From an uncultured Oscillospiraceae bacterium (GTDB lineage: Bacteria > Bacillota > Clostridia > Oscillospirales > Acutalibacteraceae): 7,397 bases of DNA. Of the stretch, positions 1 through 5,975 are shown in pieces (position 1 is the stretch's first letter; every line of letters begins with the position of its first letter). Under the pieces are notes generated by a model. It was given only the letters and a program-made list of their open reading frames with translations. It made no database searches and was not told the DNA's origin. The stretch spans positions 1 through 7,397 of the forward strand of contig CAJMBP010000070.1 of the NCBI GenBank assembly GCA_905211675.1, given 5' to 3'. A program made the position numbers and the translations under genes.

Positions 1-3
1 GCA

Positions 4-29
4 ATATTATTCTTTGCAAAAAATAATAT
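4..29 (-). terminator. Possible weak AT-rich terminator after rpsT
   Basis: Just after the rpsT stop, the minus strand carries a T run and then an 8-bp perfect but purely A/T inverted repeat (4-11 with 22-29, about 10 nt between). The stem is weak and the window ends before any following U tract can be judged, so this may not be a working terminator. Confidence 0.25.
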
Positions 30-36
30 AAAAAAA

Positions 37-297
37 TTATGCGTTGGCATTAAGCTTTGAAACAAGAGCCGATTTCTTTCTTGCGGCGTTATTCTTGTGA
101 ATAATACCCTTACCGGCCGCCTGATCAATTTTAGAAACAGCAACCTTTACTGCCTCTGCAGCCTCCGGAGCCTTTGCGTCTATCGCAGCGTTGGCCTTTT
201 TTACAGAAGTTCTGAGTGCAGAACGGAAAGCCTTATTTCTTTCGGCATTTGCCTGACTAACCAAAACACGCTTTTTAGCAGATTTAATGTTAGGCAT
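37..297 (-). CDS. rpsT: 30S ribosomal protein S20
   Basis: This 86-residue protein is bacterial ribosomal protein S20, which binds 16S rRNA directly and helps assemble the 30S subunit. The sequence starts MPNIKSAKKR, is rich in Lys and Ala, is helical throughout, and carries the family signature IIHKNNAARKKSAL near residues 65-78. The length is typical for the family. The ATG is preceded on the minus strand by a perfect AGGAGG (305-310) at 7 nt spacing, so the start is secure. The gene is monocistronic in this view and has its own sigma-A-like promoter. In Bacillus, rpsT neighbours gpr (the spore protease gene). Here the upstream neighbour is a sugar operon, and the downstream side lies outside the window. 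Confidence 0.98.
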   Translation of the reverse strand: MPNIKSAKKRVLVSQANAERNKAFRSALRTSVKKANAAIDAKAPEAAEAVKVAVSKIDQAAGKGIIHKNNAARKKSALVSKLNANA

Positions 298-304
298 TGT
301 GACA

Positions 305-310
305 CCTCCT
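305..310 (-). promoter_or_regulatory. Strong ribosome binding site of rpsT
   Basis: On the minus strand the sequence reads AGGAGG, followed by 7 nt and then ATG. It is fully complementary to the 16S rRNA tail and fixes the rpsT start. Confidence 0.9.
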
Positions 311-333
311 CATATTTACTCACAGTACACATT

Positions 334-362
334 ATATTATCACAACTGTTTCAAAAAATCAA
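334..362 (-). promoter_or_regulatory. Sigma-A-type promoter of rpsT
   Basis: On the minus strand, TTGATT (357-362) is separated by 17 bp from TAATAT (334-339). The -10 is preceded by TG plus one base (TGATAATAT), an extended -10. A second -10-like hexamer, TATAAT, overlaps at 331-336 but would leave a 20-bp spacer. Predicted transcription starts near 327, giving a leader of about 30 nt. Assigned by consensus match only. Confidence 0.6.
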
Positions 363-396
363 GCATTTTTTTAAGCGCGCATCGGTTTTGATTTTA

Positions 397-1347
397 TTAC
401 AGACTTTTCAATATATCTATAACGCTTTCAAGCTCCTTCGGCTTAACCTTTTCGGGTTGTCTGTCACTCATGACGCAATCGACAAAATAAGCGATTTCAT
501 TCAAATATGCATTGCTTTTAGGAAGGCCTATATCGCCCTTGACATCGCCCGAGGTGTCTGAAACGGGGCACCGGATATTGCCGTCGGATTCGTATATTTT
601 AATCTCGCCCTTTTCCCAAGCGATAACGGCTTTTTCAAACTGAAAACGAAAATCTGCGGCAAACGGATAGGGCGAATCATACCATGAAGCCTCTGTTACA
701 ATGAAAAATCCGTCATATTCATAAATTGCGTTTATATAGTCCTGCTCGGGTCTTTTAGCGCGGTAATCGGTAACCTTTTTGGGTTCGCCGAAAGTGTAAA
801 CCAAAAAATCGCAATCGTGAATATGAAGGTCAAACGGAACTAACCCGCTGCGATTTTCATCCATCATCCAACCGTCCCAGCTCCATTTGGGTCTTACGCC
901 TAAACGGCGCATGGACCCCGAAATCAATTTTCCGTATTTGCCCGATTCATATACATCCTTTACAATTTGATACTCGGGCCAAAAGCGCAACACTTGGGCG
1001 ACCATAAATTTAACATTATTCTGTTTTGCGGCGTCATAAATGCGCATGACATCCTCGCGCTTTAATGAAATAGGTTTTTCACAAATTACATTTATGCCTT
1101 TATTCATCGCCTTAACGGCAAAATCAGCATGAAGATATGTAGGCAGACAAATATCAAGAATATCTATATGCTCTTTTTCAAGCATTTTATCAAAATCGGT
1201 ATAACAATGCTTATCGCTGTATTTTTCGAGTCTTTCCGGGCGAATATCGCAAAGTGCAACAATTTGCGAATTTTCAATCTTTTCCCAAGAAGGAATATGC
1301 GCAGAATCGCAAATTCCGCCTATACCTACAAGCGCAACCCTTAACAT
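397..1347 (-). CDS. Gfo/Idh/MocA-family NAD(P)-dependent oxidoreductase
   Basis: This 316-residue cytosolic protein has the two-domain layout of the Gfo/Idh/MocA family. An N-terminal Rossmann fold starts at residue 2 with the dinucleotide loop GIGGIC (8-13). The family EKP motif is at 90-92, where the Lys is normally catalytic and near the nicotinamide. The C-terminal alpha/beta domain carries D173-x3-H177-x2-D180 (in FDLHIHDCDFL), matching the conserved DxGxHxxD pattern that places the active-site His. Family members oxidise or reduce a hydroxyl or keto carbon of sugars, inositols or their derivatives; the exact substrate cannot be read from this sequence. It is the second gene of an operon with a TIM-barrel sugar isomerase, 4 nt downstream, and is probably translationally coupled to it. 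The ATG has GGAGGG at 7 nt spacing. I see no clear terminator between this gene and rpsT. Confidence 0.93.
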   Translation of the reverse strand: MLRVALVGIGGICDSAHIPSWEKIENSQIVALCDIRPERLEKYSDKHCYTDFDKMLEKEHIDILDICLPTYLHADFAVKAMNKGINVICEKPISLKREDVMRIYDAAKQNNVKFMVAQVLRFWPEYQIVKDVYESGKYGKLISGSMRRLGVRPKWSWDGWMMDENRSGLVPFDLHIHDCDFLVYTFGEPKKVTDYRAKRPEQDYINAIYEYDGFFIVTEASWYDSPYPFAADFRFQFEKAVIAWEKGEIKIYESDGNIRCPVSDTSGDVKGDIGLPKSNAYLNEIAYFVDCVMSDRQPEKVKPKELESVIDILKSL

Positions 1348-1360
1348 ATTCTTACCCTCC
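1348..1360 (-). promoter_or_regulatory. Ribosome binding site of the oxidoreductase embedded in the isomerase 3' end
   Basis: On the minus strand the last two Gly codons of the isomerase, GGA GGG, are also the Shine-Dalgarno of the next gene. They are followed by TAA, then GAAT, then ATG. The stop and start are 4 nt apart, so terminating ribosomes could reinitiate on the oxidoreductase. Confidence 0.8.
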
Positions 1361-2188
1361 GTAAACTTCGCTTATAATATTTTGAAGATATTTTTTCGCA
1401 TATCTTATATCTTCGGTTTGTTTTTCGCCGTCAATCTCGCGTTCAATAGTTACATAAGAATCGTATCCGAGCTTCTTTAAGCTTGTAAACAGCGCTTTAA
1501 AATCTACCTTTCCGTCACCAAGCCTTACTTCTTTGCCGAGGTCATGACCGTTTGTCGGATATAATCCGTCTTTAGCGTGCAGGTTCATAACATATTTACC
1601 GAAAATATCAAGCGCATCGACCGGATTTGCTTTGCCGTATAATATCAGATTTGCCGTATCAAGATTAACGCCTAAATTATCACACCCAACCTTTTCGAAG
1701 CAACGAAGCATGGTTGTGGGTGTTTCCTGCCCTGTTTCAAACAGCAAATTTTGACCGTTTGCCTTTAGGTGCTGCGCGACCTGACGCACTGCCACACAAA
1801 GCGGAGCAAACTGAGGGTCATTGGGGTTTTCGGGAATAAAACCAATATGGGTAACCACATTTTTAACACCTAATTTTTTGGCAAAGTCGGCTCCGTCACA
1901 AAGATTTTTAATTCTCATAACACGGTATTCGGGCGGAACCAACCCCAAGGTCAACTGACCGTCGTAAAAATTCCAAACGGCAGGCCCCTGCCAGCCGCAC
2001 CAAAAGGCAGAAATTTCTATGTCGTTTTCTTGCATAAGCTTATTAATTGTTTCTGAATTTTCATCGGTCCAATGCTCAGTTTTCCAAGAAACAAGCTGAC
2101 AGTTGTCAAATCCCTCTGATTTAATTGATTTGAACTTTTCTGACATTTCTTCTATGCTGTTAAAATTCACACAAACTCCGATTTTCAT
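1352..2188 (-). CDS. Sugar phosphate isomerase/epimerase family protein (AP endonuclease 2-like TIM barrel)
   Basis: This 278-residue protein belongs to the xylose isomerase-like TIM barrel superfamily (AP_endonuc_2), which includes IolE, IolI, hydroxypyruvate isomerase and ketose 3-epimerases. The expected metal-binding residues appear at barrel strand ends: E151 (LLFETGQE), D177 (GVNLDTAN), H204 (NLHAKD) and E249 (TIERE), with H114 (VVTHIGF) as a further active-site candidate. In relatives these hold Mn2+ or another divalent ion and catalyse aldose-ketose isomerisation, epimerisation or inosose dehydration. Substrate is unknown. It has no signal peptide and is cytosolic. It is the first gene of the operon with the Gfo/Idh/MocA oxidoreductase, a pairing often found in sugar or inositol degradation, and it is divergent from an AraC-type regulator. 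The ATG has AAGGAG (2196-2201) at 7 nt spacing. Confidence 0.9.
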   Translation of the reverse strand: MKIGVCVNFNSIEEMSEKFKSIKSEGFDNCQLVSWKTEHWTDENSETINKLMQENDIEISAFWCGWQGPAVWNFYDGQLTLGLVPPEYRVMRIKNLCDGADFAKKLGVKNVVTHIGFIPENPNDPQFAPLCVAVRQVAQHLKANGQNLLFETGQETPTTMLRCFEKVGCDNLGVNLDTANLILYGKANPVDALDIFGKYVMNLHAKDGLYPTNGHDLGKEVRLGDGKVDFKALFTSLKKLGYDSYVTIEREIDGEKQTEDIRYAKKYLQNIISEVYGG

Positions 2189-2207
2189 TACAAATCTCCT
2201 TAAAGCA

Positions 2208-2259
2208 TTGATTTTTAACGCTGTTTATGTTATCATACATACCAATGTTAATGTATGAT
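2208..2259. promoter_or_regulatory. Divergent promoter region with a 9-bp inverted-repeat operator candidate
   Basis: This spacer separates the isomerase operon (minus) from the AraC-type gene (plus). On the plus strand, TTGATT (2208-2213), 17 bp and TATCAT (2231-2236) form a good sigma-A promoter for the regulator, with transcription expected near 2243. A perfect inverted repeat, ATCATACAT (2232-2240) and ATGTATGAT (2251-2259), is split by 10 bp, so half-sites sit 19 bp apart, about two helical turns. The left arm overlaps the regulator's -10. On the minus strand it also supplies TATGAT (2232-2237), a -10-like hexamer for the isomerase operon, but without a convincing -35. Inferred role: binding site for the adjacent AraC-family protein. 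Binding is not shown by sequence alone. Confidence 0.55.
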
Positions 2260-2303
2260 TTTTTTGACTTCAATTAGCATTATTTTGATTTTCGGGTGAT
2301 ATT

Positions 2304-3152
2304 ATGGCTCTTGACGGCAACAAGGAATTAACCCCCGTTATTTACGGTGAAAGCTCGGTAAAAATACTAAAACCCACTGATTTTCCAAAAGATAAAATCT
2401 GCTTCACAATACACTGGCACGACCGAATAGAGCTTTTGTTTGTAAAGTCGGGCGCTTTAAAGGTTAAAATTGCAAACGGCGAATACACCGTATATGAAAA
2501 TTCGCTTGTTATTATTCCGCCCGGCAAACCCCATTCGGGAATTTCGGCAAAAGACAACACCGAATATTACACAATAATGTTTAATGTTACCGATTTTTAC
2601 AACAGCGCCTATGCATGCGAAAAATTTTTAAGACCGATAATCAAAAAAGAGGTTGATTTTGTAAAATATACAACCGACCCCGAAATTTTAGAAAACACAA
2701 AAGCACTTATTCGCGAATACTTCAGTAAAGAAACCGCATCTTCGCTTTCGGTAATAGGCTGTGTTTACAAAATTTTAGCCCTTCTTTGCAAAAAATGTGT
2801 TTGCGAAAGCAAAAGCATTTCCGCCGATGAACAGTTTAAAAATGTGCTTGATTTTATAGAAACGCATTTTCGTGAAAATATTTCATCTTCTTTTTTAAGC
2901 AAAAAATTCGGCTACACCGAGGAATATTTTTGCAGGCGTTTTAAATTGATTACGGGTATAACCCCTATGAATTACATAAATATTTTAAGGCTTGAAAAGG
3001 CTAAAAAACTGATGAGAGACCGAGAAATTAAAATTTCATCGGTTTCGGCGCAGGTTGGTTTTTCGGACATAAATTACTTTACACGCAGATTTAAAAAATA
3101 TTTCGGCATAACACCGAGTGAATACATATCCAAAACCCGAGTAGCTTTGTGA
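2304..3152 (+). CDS. AraC-family transcriptional regulator with N-terminal cupin domain
   Basis: This 282-residue DNA-binding regulator has a cupin-like sensor domain at about residues 32-80 (HWHD 37-40, E43, and PPGKPH 72-77 on the later strands). A linker helical region follows, then a C-terminal double helix-turn-helix of AraC/XylS type at about 180-276. The second HTH and following signature read VGFSDINYFTRRFKKYFGITPSEY, close to the family consensus (listed in two parts: VGFSDINYFTRRF and KKYFGITPSEY, 251-274). Cupin-AraC proteins usually sense a small sugar and regulate a neighbouring catabolic operon. Here the divergent isomerase/oxidoreductase genes are the obvious target, which is an inference. 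The ATG is preceded by GGGTGAT (2294-2300), which pairs with the GGTGAT part of the extended Shine-Dalgarno. The 3' end is part of a terminator stem. The bound ligand is unknown. Confidence 0.93.
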   Translation: MALDGNKELTPVIYGESSVKILKPTDFPKDKICFTIHWHDRIELLFVKSGALKVKIANGEYTVYENSLVIIPPGKPHSGISAKDNTEYYTIMFNVTDFYNSAYACEKFLRPIIKKEVDFVKYTTDPEILENTKALIREYFSKETASSLSVIGCVYKILALLCKKCVCESKSISADEQFKNVLDFIETHFRENISSSFLSKKFGYTEEYFCRRFKLITGITPMNYINILRLEKAKKLMRDREIKISSVSAQVGFSDINYFTRRFKKYFGITPSEYISKTRVAL

Positions 3153-3176
3153 ATTTGCAAAGCCACTCGGGTTTTT
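3132..3176 (+). terminator. Rho-independent terminator overlapping the AraC-type stop codon
   Basis: Left arm AAAACCCGAGT (3132-3142) and GCTTTG (3144-3149) pair with CAAAGC (3158-3163) and ACTCGGGTTTT (3165-3175), with one A/C mismatch. The 8-nt loop (3150-3157) contains the TGA stop. Five T follow the G-rich arm at 3172-3176. The left arm encodes the last residues of the protein. Confidence 0.88.
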
Positions 3177-3215
3177 AACATCCATTTTTTACCAAAAAAT
3201 AAATAACAATTTTAA

Positions 3216-3245
3216 GATTATCATACGCCGCTTGCGGTAATAATG
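3216..3245 (+). promoter_or_regulatory. Sigma-F-like promoter of sigG
   Basis: GATTA (3216-3220), 15 bp, then GGTAATAATG (3236-3245). The Bacillus subtilis sigma-F consensus is about GywTA, 15 bp, GgnrAnAHTR. The -10 matches at every defined position, the spacing is exact, and the -35 differs only at the weakly conserved second base. In B. subtilis, sigG (spoIIIG) is transcribed by sigma-F in the forespore, so the match fits the biology. Transcription would start near 3252. The palindrome CCGCTTGCGG (3228-3237) overlaps the start of the -10. Confidence 0.6.
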
Positions 3246-3280
3246 TTTTTATAAATCAAAAACAAAAGGGCGCTGATAAT

Positions 3281-4045
3281 ATGTACGGCAACAAGGTTGT
3301 TATTTGCGGAGTTGATACCTCTACCCTTCCCGTTCTTAAAGAAAAAGACAAGGAACGCCTGCTTCGCGAGGTAAAATCGGGCAGTAAAAATGCGCGCAAC
3401 GAGCTTATTAACGGCAATCTGCGGCTTGTGTTAAGCGTGGTACAGCGTTTTTCAAACCGCGGAGAAAATCCCGACGATTTATTTCAGGTAGGGTGCATAG
3501 GTCTTATAAAAGCTATCGACAACTTTGACATCACACAAAATGTAAGGTTTTCAACCTATGCCGTTCCCATGATTATAGGCGAAATCCGAAGATACCTGCG
3601 CGACAACAACTCAATAAGGGTAAGCCGTTCAATAAAAGACACGGCATACCGTGCAATGCAGGTTAAAGAACAGCTTATAAACAAAAACCAAAAAGAGCCT
3701 ACCGTAACCGAAATTGCCGCCGAGCTCGGAATTGCGCGCGAAGAGGTTGTGACGGCGCTTGAAAGCATTGTAGACCCACTGTCGCTTTATGAGCCTGTTT
3801 TTTCTGACGGCGGCGATACAATTTATGTGTTGGATCAGGTTGGCGACAAAAATGACGACCGAAACTGGCTCGATGAAATATGTATAAAGGAGGCAATAAA
3901 AGGACTGTCGGACCGCGAAAAAAAGATACTGAGCCTTCGCTTTATGCAGGGAAAAACACAGATGGAAGTATCGGAAGAAATAGGCATATCTCAAGCGCAG
4001 GTATCAAGGCTTGAAAAATATGCCCTTAAAAAAATTAAATCGTAA
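3281..4045 (+). CDS. sigG: RNA polymerase sporulation sigma factor SigG
   Basis: This 254-residue sigma-70-family factor directs late forespore transcription (SASP, germination and spore DNA repair genes) after engulfment. The N-terminus NKVVICGVDTSTLPVLK (4-20) is characteristic of SigG and absent from SigF. Region 2 spans about 40-110, with DDLFQVGCIGLIKAIDNFD and FSTYAVPMIIGEIRRYLRD. Region 3 spans about 115-190 and region 4 about 205-253, with the recognition helix in GISQAQVSRLEKYALK. N44 lies where B. subtilis SigG has Asn45, the residue reported to be needed for inhibition by the anti-sigma factor CsfB/Gin. The length is close to the 260 residues of B. subtilis SigG. The ATG follows AAGGG (3266-3270) at 10 nt, a mediocre site. 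In many Clostridia and bacilli sigG follows spoIIGA-sigE; here it stands alone between a regulator and a convergent operon. Confidence 0.96.
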   Translation: MYGNKVVICGVDTSTLPVLKEKDKERLLREVKSGSKNARNELINGNLRLVLSVVQRFSNRGENPDDLFQVGCIGLIKAIDNFDITQNVRFSTYAVPMIIGEIRRYLRDNNSIRVSRSIKDTAYRAMQVKEQLINKNQKEPTVTEIAAELGIAREEVVTALESIVDPLSLYEPVFSDGGDTIYVLDQVGDKNDDRNWLDEICIKEAIKGLSDREKKILSLRFMQGKTQMEVSEEIGISQAQVSRLEKYALKKIKS

Positions 4046-4050
4046 ATATA

Positions 4051-4090
4051 AGAATACAAGCGGACGATTCAAATTGTCCGCTTGTATTCT
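4051..4090. terminator. Bidirectional terminator between sigG and the DUF4173 gene
   Basis: A perfect 15-bp inverted repeat, AGAATACAAGCGGAC (4051-4065) and its complement at 4076-4090, encloses a 10-nt loop. It fills nearly all of the 47-nt gap between the convergent stop codons. T tracts are poor on both sides (AATTAAAA on plus, TATATTT on minus), although the distal stem itself is A/T-rich. It probably serves both transcripts. Confidence 0.75.
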
Positions 4091-4092
4091 AA

Positions 4093-5748
4093 TTAAAACC
4101 AGTCGTTTTCAAATATATCATCGGTAAAATAATAGTTATAGCAAAAATCGCAGAATTTCGGATTTTTTTCAATAAATCCGTAAAGTTGGTTATATGCTTT
4201 TGCCTTTGGTATGCTGAAGCTTGAAAAGGCAGTATTCTTTTGTTTTTCCTTTAAATCTTCTGCCGTAAATTTTTCACCGTTATTATCAAAATAATCGTAC
4301 ATATATGCTTTTGCTAAATATGTCTGTGCAGTATATGCGATTTCTTTGTCTTTGCCGCAAGCAAGTTTTACCACATAAGGTATCCCTTCGTCACCTAAAT
4401 CGTAAAGGGCTCCTATATCAATATTTTCAAGCTTTTTGTTTTTATAACATTCATAGTTATATTCGGCGCAAACGGCGTTTACATTTACGATGCCCAGCGT
4501 AAGAACAACAATGCCTGCCGTAATTAAGGCGGTTTTTACAACATTGATTTTATTTATATATACTTTCAAAATTGTCGCTGTAAAAACAACAGCCAGAAAC
4601 AGCATAAATGCGCTTGTTGTAACCCTTAAAACCGTCATACCGTAAGCATCTATATAAAGAACCATCTTTGAAATTGCCGTTGCAATAATTATAAGTGTAA
4701 AAACCGATATAAAGGTCGCGGTTAATTTTATGCCTGCGCACATCTTTCCGTTTTGCTTTTTTGCAAGTAAAACCGATAAAAACACCATACTTAAATTTAT
4801 AACTGCAATAATGCACATTTCAAAAAAACCCTTGCGCGCATACTGTGCGTATGTTATTTCACCGTTTGGTAAAAAGCCTTTAAATGCGCTGAAAAAATAA
4901 GCAAGTTGTGAAAAAAGGTAAAATATATAGCAAAATGATATTGCCGACAAAAAAGAGATTATGTATATGTTTTCAATTCCAGCAAACTCTGATTTTTTTA
5001 CATTTGAAAAACGTTTATATTTAAGCGAAAAACCGTAAGATATGAAAAAGAGCGAAATAAACACACCGAATATTATTTTAAAAAGCGAGCTTGATGTATT
5101 GCTGAAAATACTGCTTATCATACCGCTGAACGCTTCATCGGAACTGATTAAAAGCGGTATAACCACCAGCAGTACAGGCACGGCACAAATAAATCCGACA
5201 AGTGCTTTACCTATTGATTTTCTGTTACCGTCACCGTTTGAAAACAGCGACTTAACCGAAATTGCAATATTACCGACGGTTGACAGCGTCACAGCAAATA
5301 TACGAAGAACCGCGCGGTTGCCGATGGTCTTTTCACATATAACCGAACCTAAACAAACAACGGTCAGCAAGCAACTTAATACCACACCGAAAAAACGCAC
5401 ACTGCCATTTGCGGTAGTTATAAATACCGCACTGTTTGCCAACGATAATACGCCGCATATTACAGAAAAGATATTGAGTGATTTTTTCTTAACAAGATAA
5501 ATTGAAAACATTAAAAAAATTAAAACATTTGATAAAGTACAACCCAAAGCAAAACCGCCGAATATTCCGAAAACTGCCGTAAATATACCGATCGCAAGTG
5601 AAAAAATCGCAAACAGCATATCACTTTTTGTAAGGTCAAATAACGGTCTTTTGCAAGCGCGGTAATCGACTGCATACTCAATACCGTTTTCCGAATTTTC
5701 ATCCGTAGGCTGTTCCTGTTGGTTTAAAACACCGTTTTCTTCGTTCAT
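4093..5748 (-). CDS. DUF4173 domain-containing polytopic membrane protein
   Basis: This 551-residue integral membrane protein has unknown biochemical function. After an acidic, Glu/Asn/Gln-rich cytoplasmic-looking N-tail (1-35), about twelve hydrophobic segments can be seen, roughly 44-66, 70-86, 92-112, 118-138, 147-165, 180-202, 222-242, 258-286, 306-328, 340-362, 375-397 and 405-427. The hallmark DUF4173 motif YAQYARKGFFE is at 300-310, and a second conserved stretch, YIDAYGMTVLRV, is near 365-376. A soluble C-terminal domain of about 120 residues follows, including the D/YL-type segment IGALYDLGDEGIPYVVKLA typical of these proteins. It is the last gene of an operon with an XRE regulator 5 nt upstream. 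The ATG has AAGGAG at 9 nt spacing, lying inside the 3' end of that regulator gene. A transporter, sensor or envelope-stress role would be a guess. Confidence 0.87.
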   Translation of the reverse strand: MNEENGVLNQQEQPTDENSENGIEYAVDYRACKRPLFDLTKSDMLFAIFSLAIGIFTAVFGIFGGFALGCTLSNVLIFLMFSIYLVKKKSLNIFSVICGVLSLANSAVFITTANGSVRFFGVVLSCLLTVVCLGSVICEKTIGNRAVLRIFAVTLSTVGNIAISVKSLFSNGDGNRKSIGKALVGFICAVPVLLVVIPLLISSDEAFSGMISSIFSNTSSSLFKIIFGVFISLFFISYGFSLKYKRFSNVKKSEFAGIENIYIISFLSAISFCYIFYLFSQLAYFFSAFKGFLPNGEITYAQYARKGFFEMCIIAVINLSMVFLSVLLAKKQNGKMCAGIKLTATFISVFTLIIIATAISKMVLYIDAYGMTVLRVTTSAFMLFLAVVFTATILKVYINKINVVKTALITAGIVVLTLGIVNVNAVCAEYNYECYKNKKLENIDIGALYDLGDEGIPYVVKLACGKDKEIAYTAQTYLAKAYMYDYFDNNGEKFTAEDLKEKQKNTAFSSFSIPKAKAYNQLYGFIEKNPKFCDFCYNYYFTDDIFENDWF

Positions 5749-5753
5749 AGCAG

Positions 5754-5960
5754 TTACTCCTTATCGGTATATTTAATTATATCGCCGGGCTGACAGTCAA
5801 GTTCTTTGCATATTGCGTCAAGTGTTGAAAAACGTATAGCCTTTGCCTTACCTGTTTTTAAAATGGACAGGTTTGCCTGTGTAATGCCTATTTTTTCCGA
5901 AAGCTCAAGCGAAGTCATTTTTCGCATGGCAAGCATAACATCTAAATCTATTTCTATCAT
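5754..5960 (-). CDS. Small XRE/Cro-type HTH regulator (YozG-like)
   Basis: This 68-residue protein is essentially a single Cro/C1-type helix-turn-helix domain. The HTH core lies at about 17-40 (SLELSEKIGITQANLSILKTGKA), with the helix 2 signature LSEKIGIT and recognition helix TQANLSILKTG. The C-terminal motif FSTLDAICKELDCQPGDIIKY (44-64) is the classic end of the YozG/HTH_26 group. It has no sensor domain, so any signal must come from a partner. It lies 15 nt after a DUF2975 membrane protein gene and 5 nt before the DUF4173 gene. Pairing of DUF2975 proteins with YozG-like regulators is a recurrent arrangement in Firmicutes (yoaS/yozG in B. subtilis). The start has only a weak GGGG (5969-5972) at 8 nt, so translation may depend on upstream ribosomes. 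Likely an autoregulator of its operon (inference). Confidence 0.9.
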   Translation of the reverse strand: MIEIDLDVMLAMRKMTSLELSEKIGITQANLSILKTGKAKAIRFSTLDAICKELDCQPGDIIKYTDKE

Positions 5961-5975
5961 ACATAATACCCCGCT

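Noticed and set aside
97..561. Open frame of 154 codons on the plus strand across rpsT and the oxidoreductase 3' end.
   Set aside because: It is antisense to two well-supported genes and crosses their boundary, its product resembles no family and is Cys/Ser/Leu-rich as shadow frames often are, and no ribosome binding site is evident.
3281..4045. Assignment of the sigma factor as SigF instead of SigG.
   Set aside because: The N-terminal VICGVDTSTLPVLK stretch and the Asn at the CsfB-sensitive position are SigG traits, and no spoIIAA-spoIIAB genes are next to it.
5042..5500. Open frame of 152 codons on the plus strand inside the DUF4173 gene.
   Set aside because: It is fully antisense to a gene with clear membrane helices and family motifs; its composition is that of a complement of hydrophobic codons.
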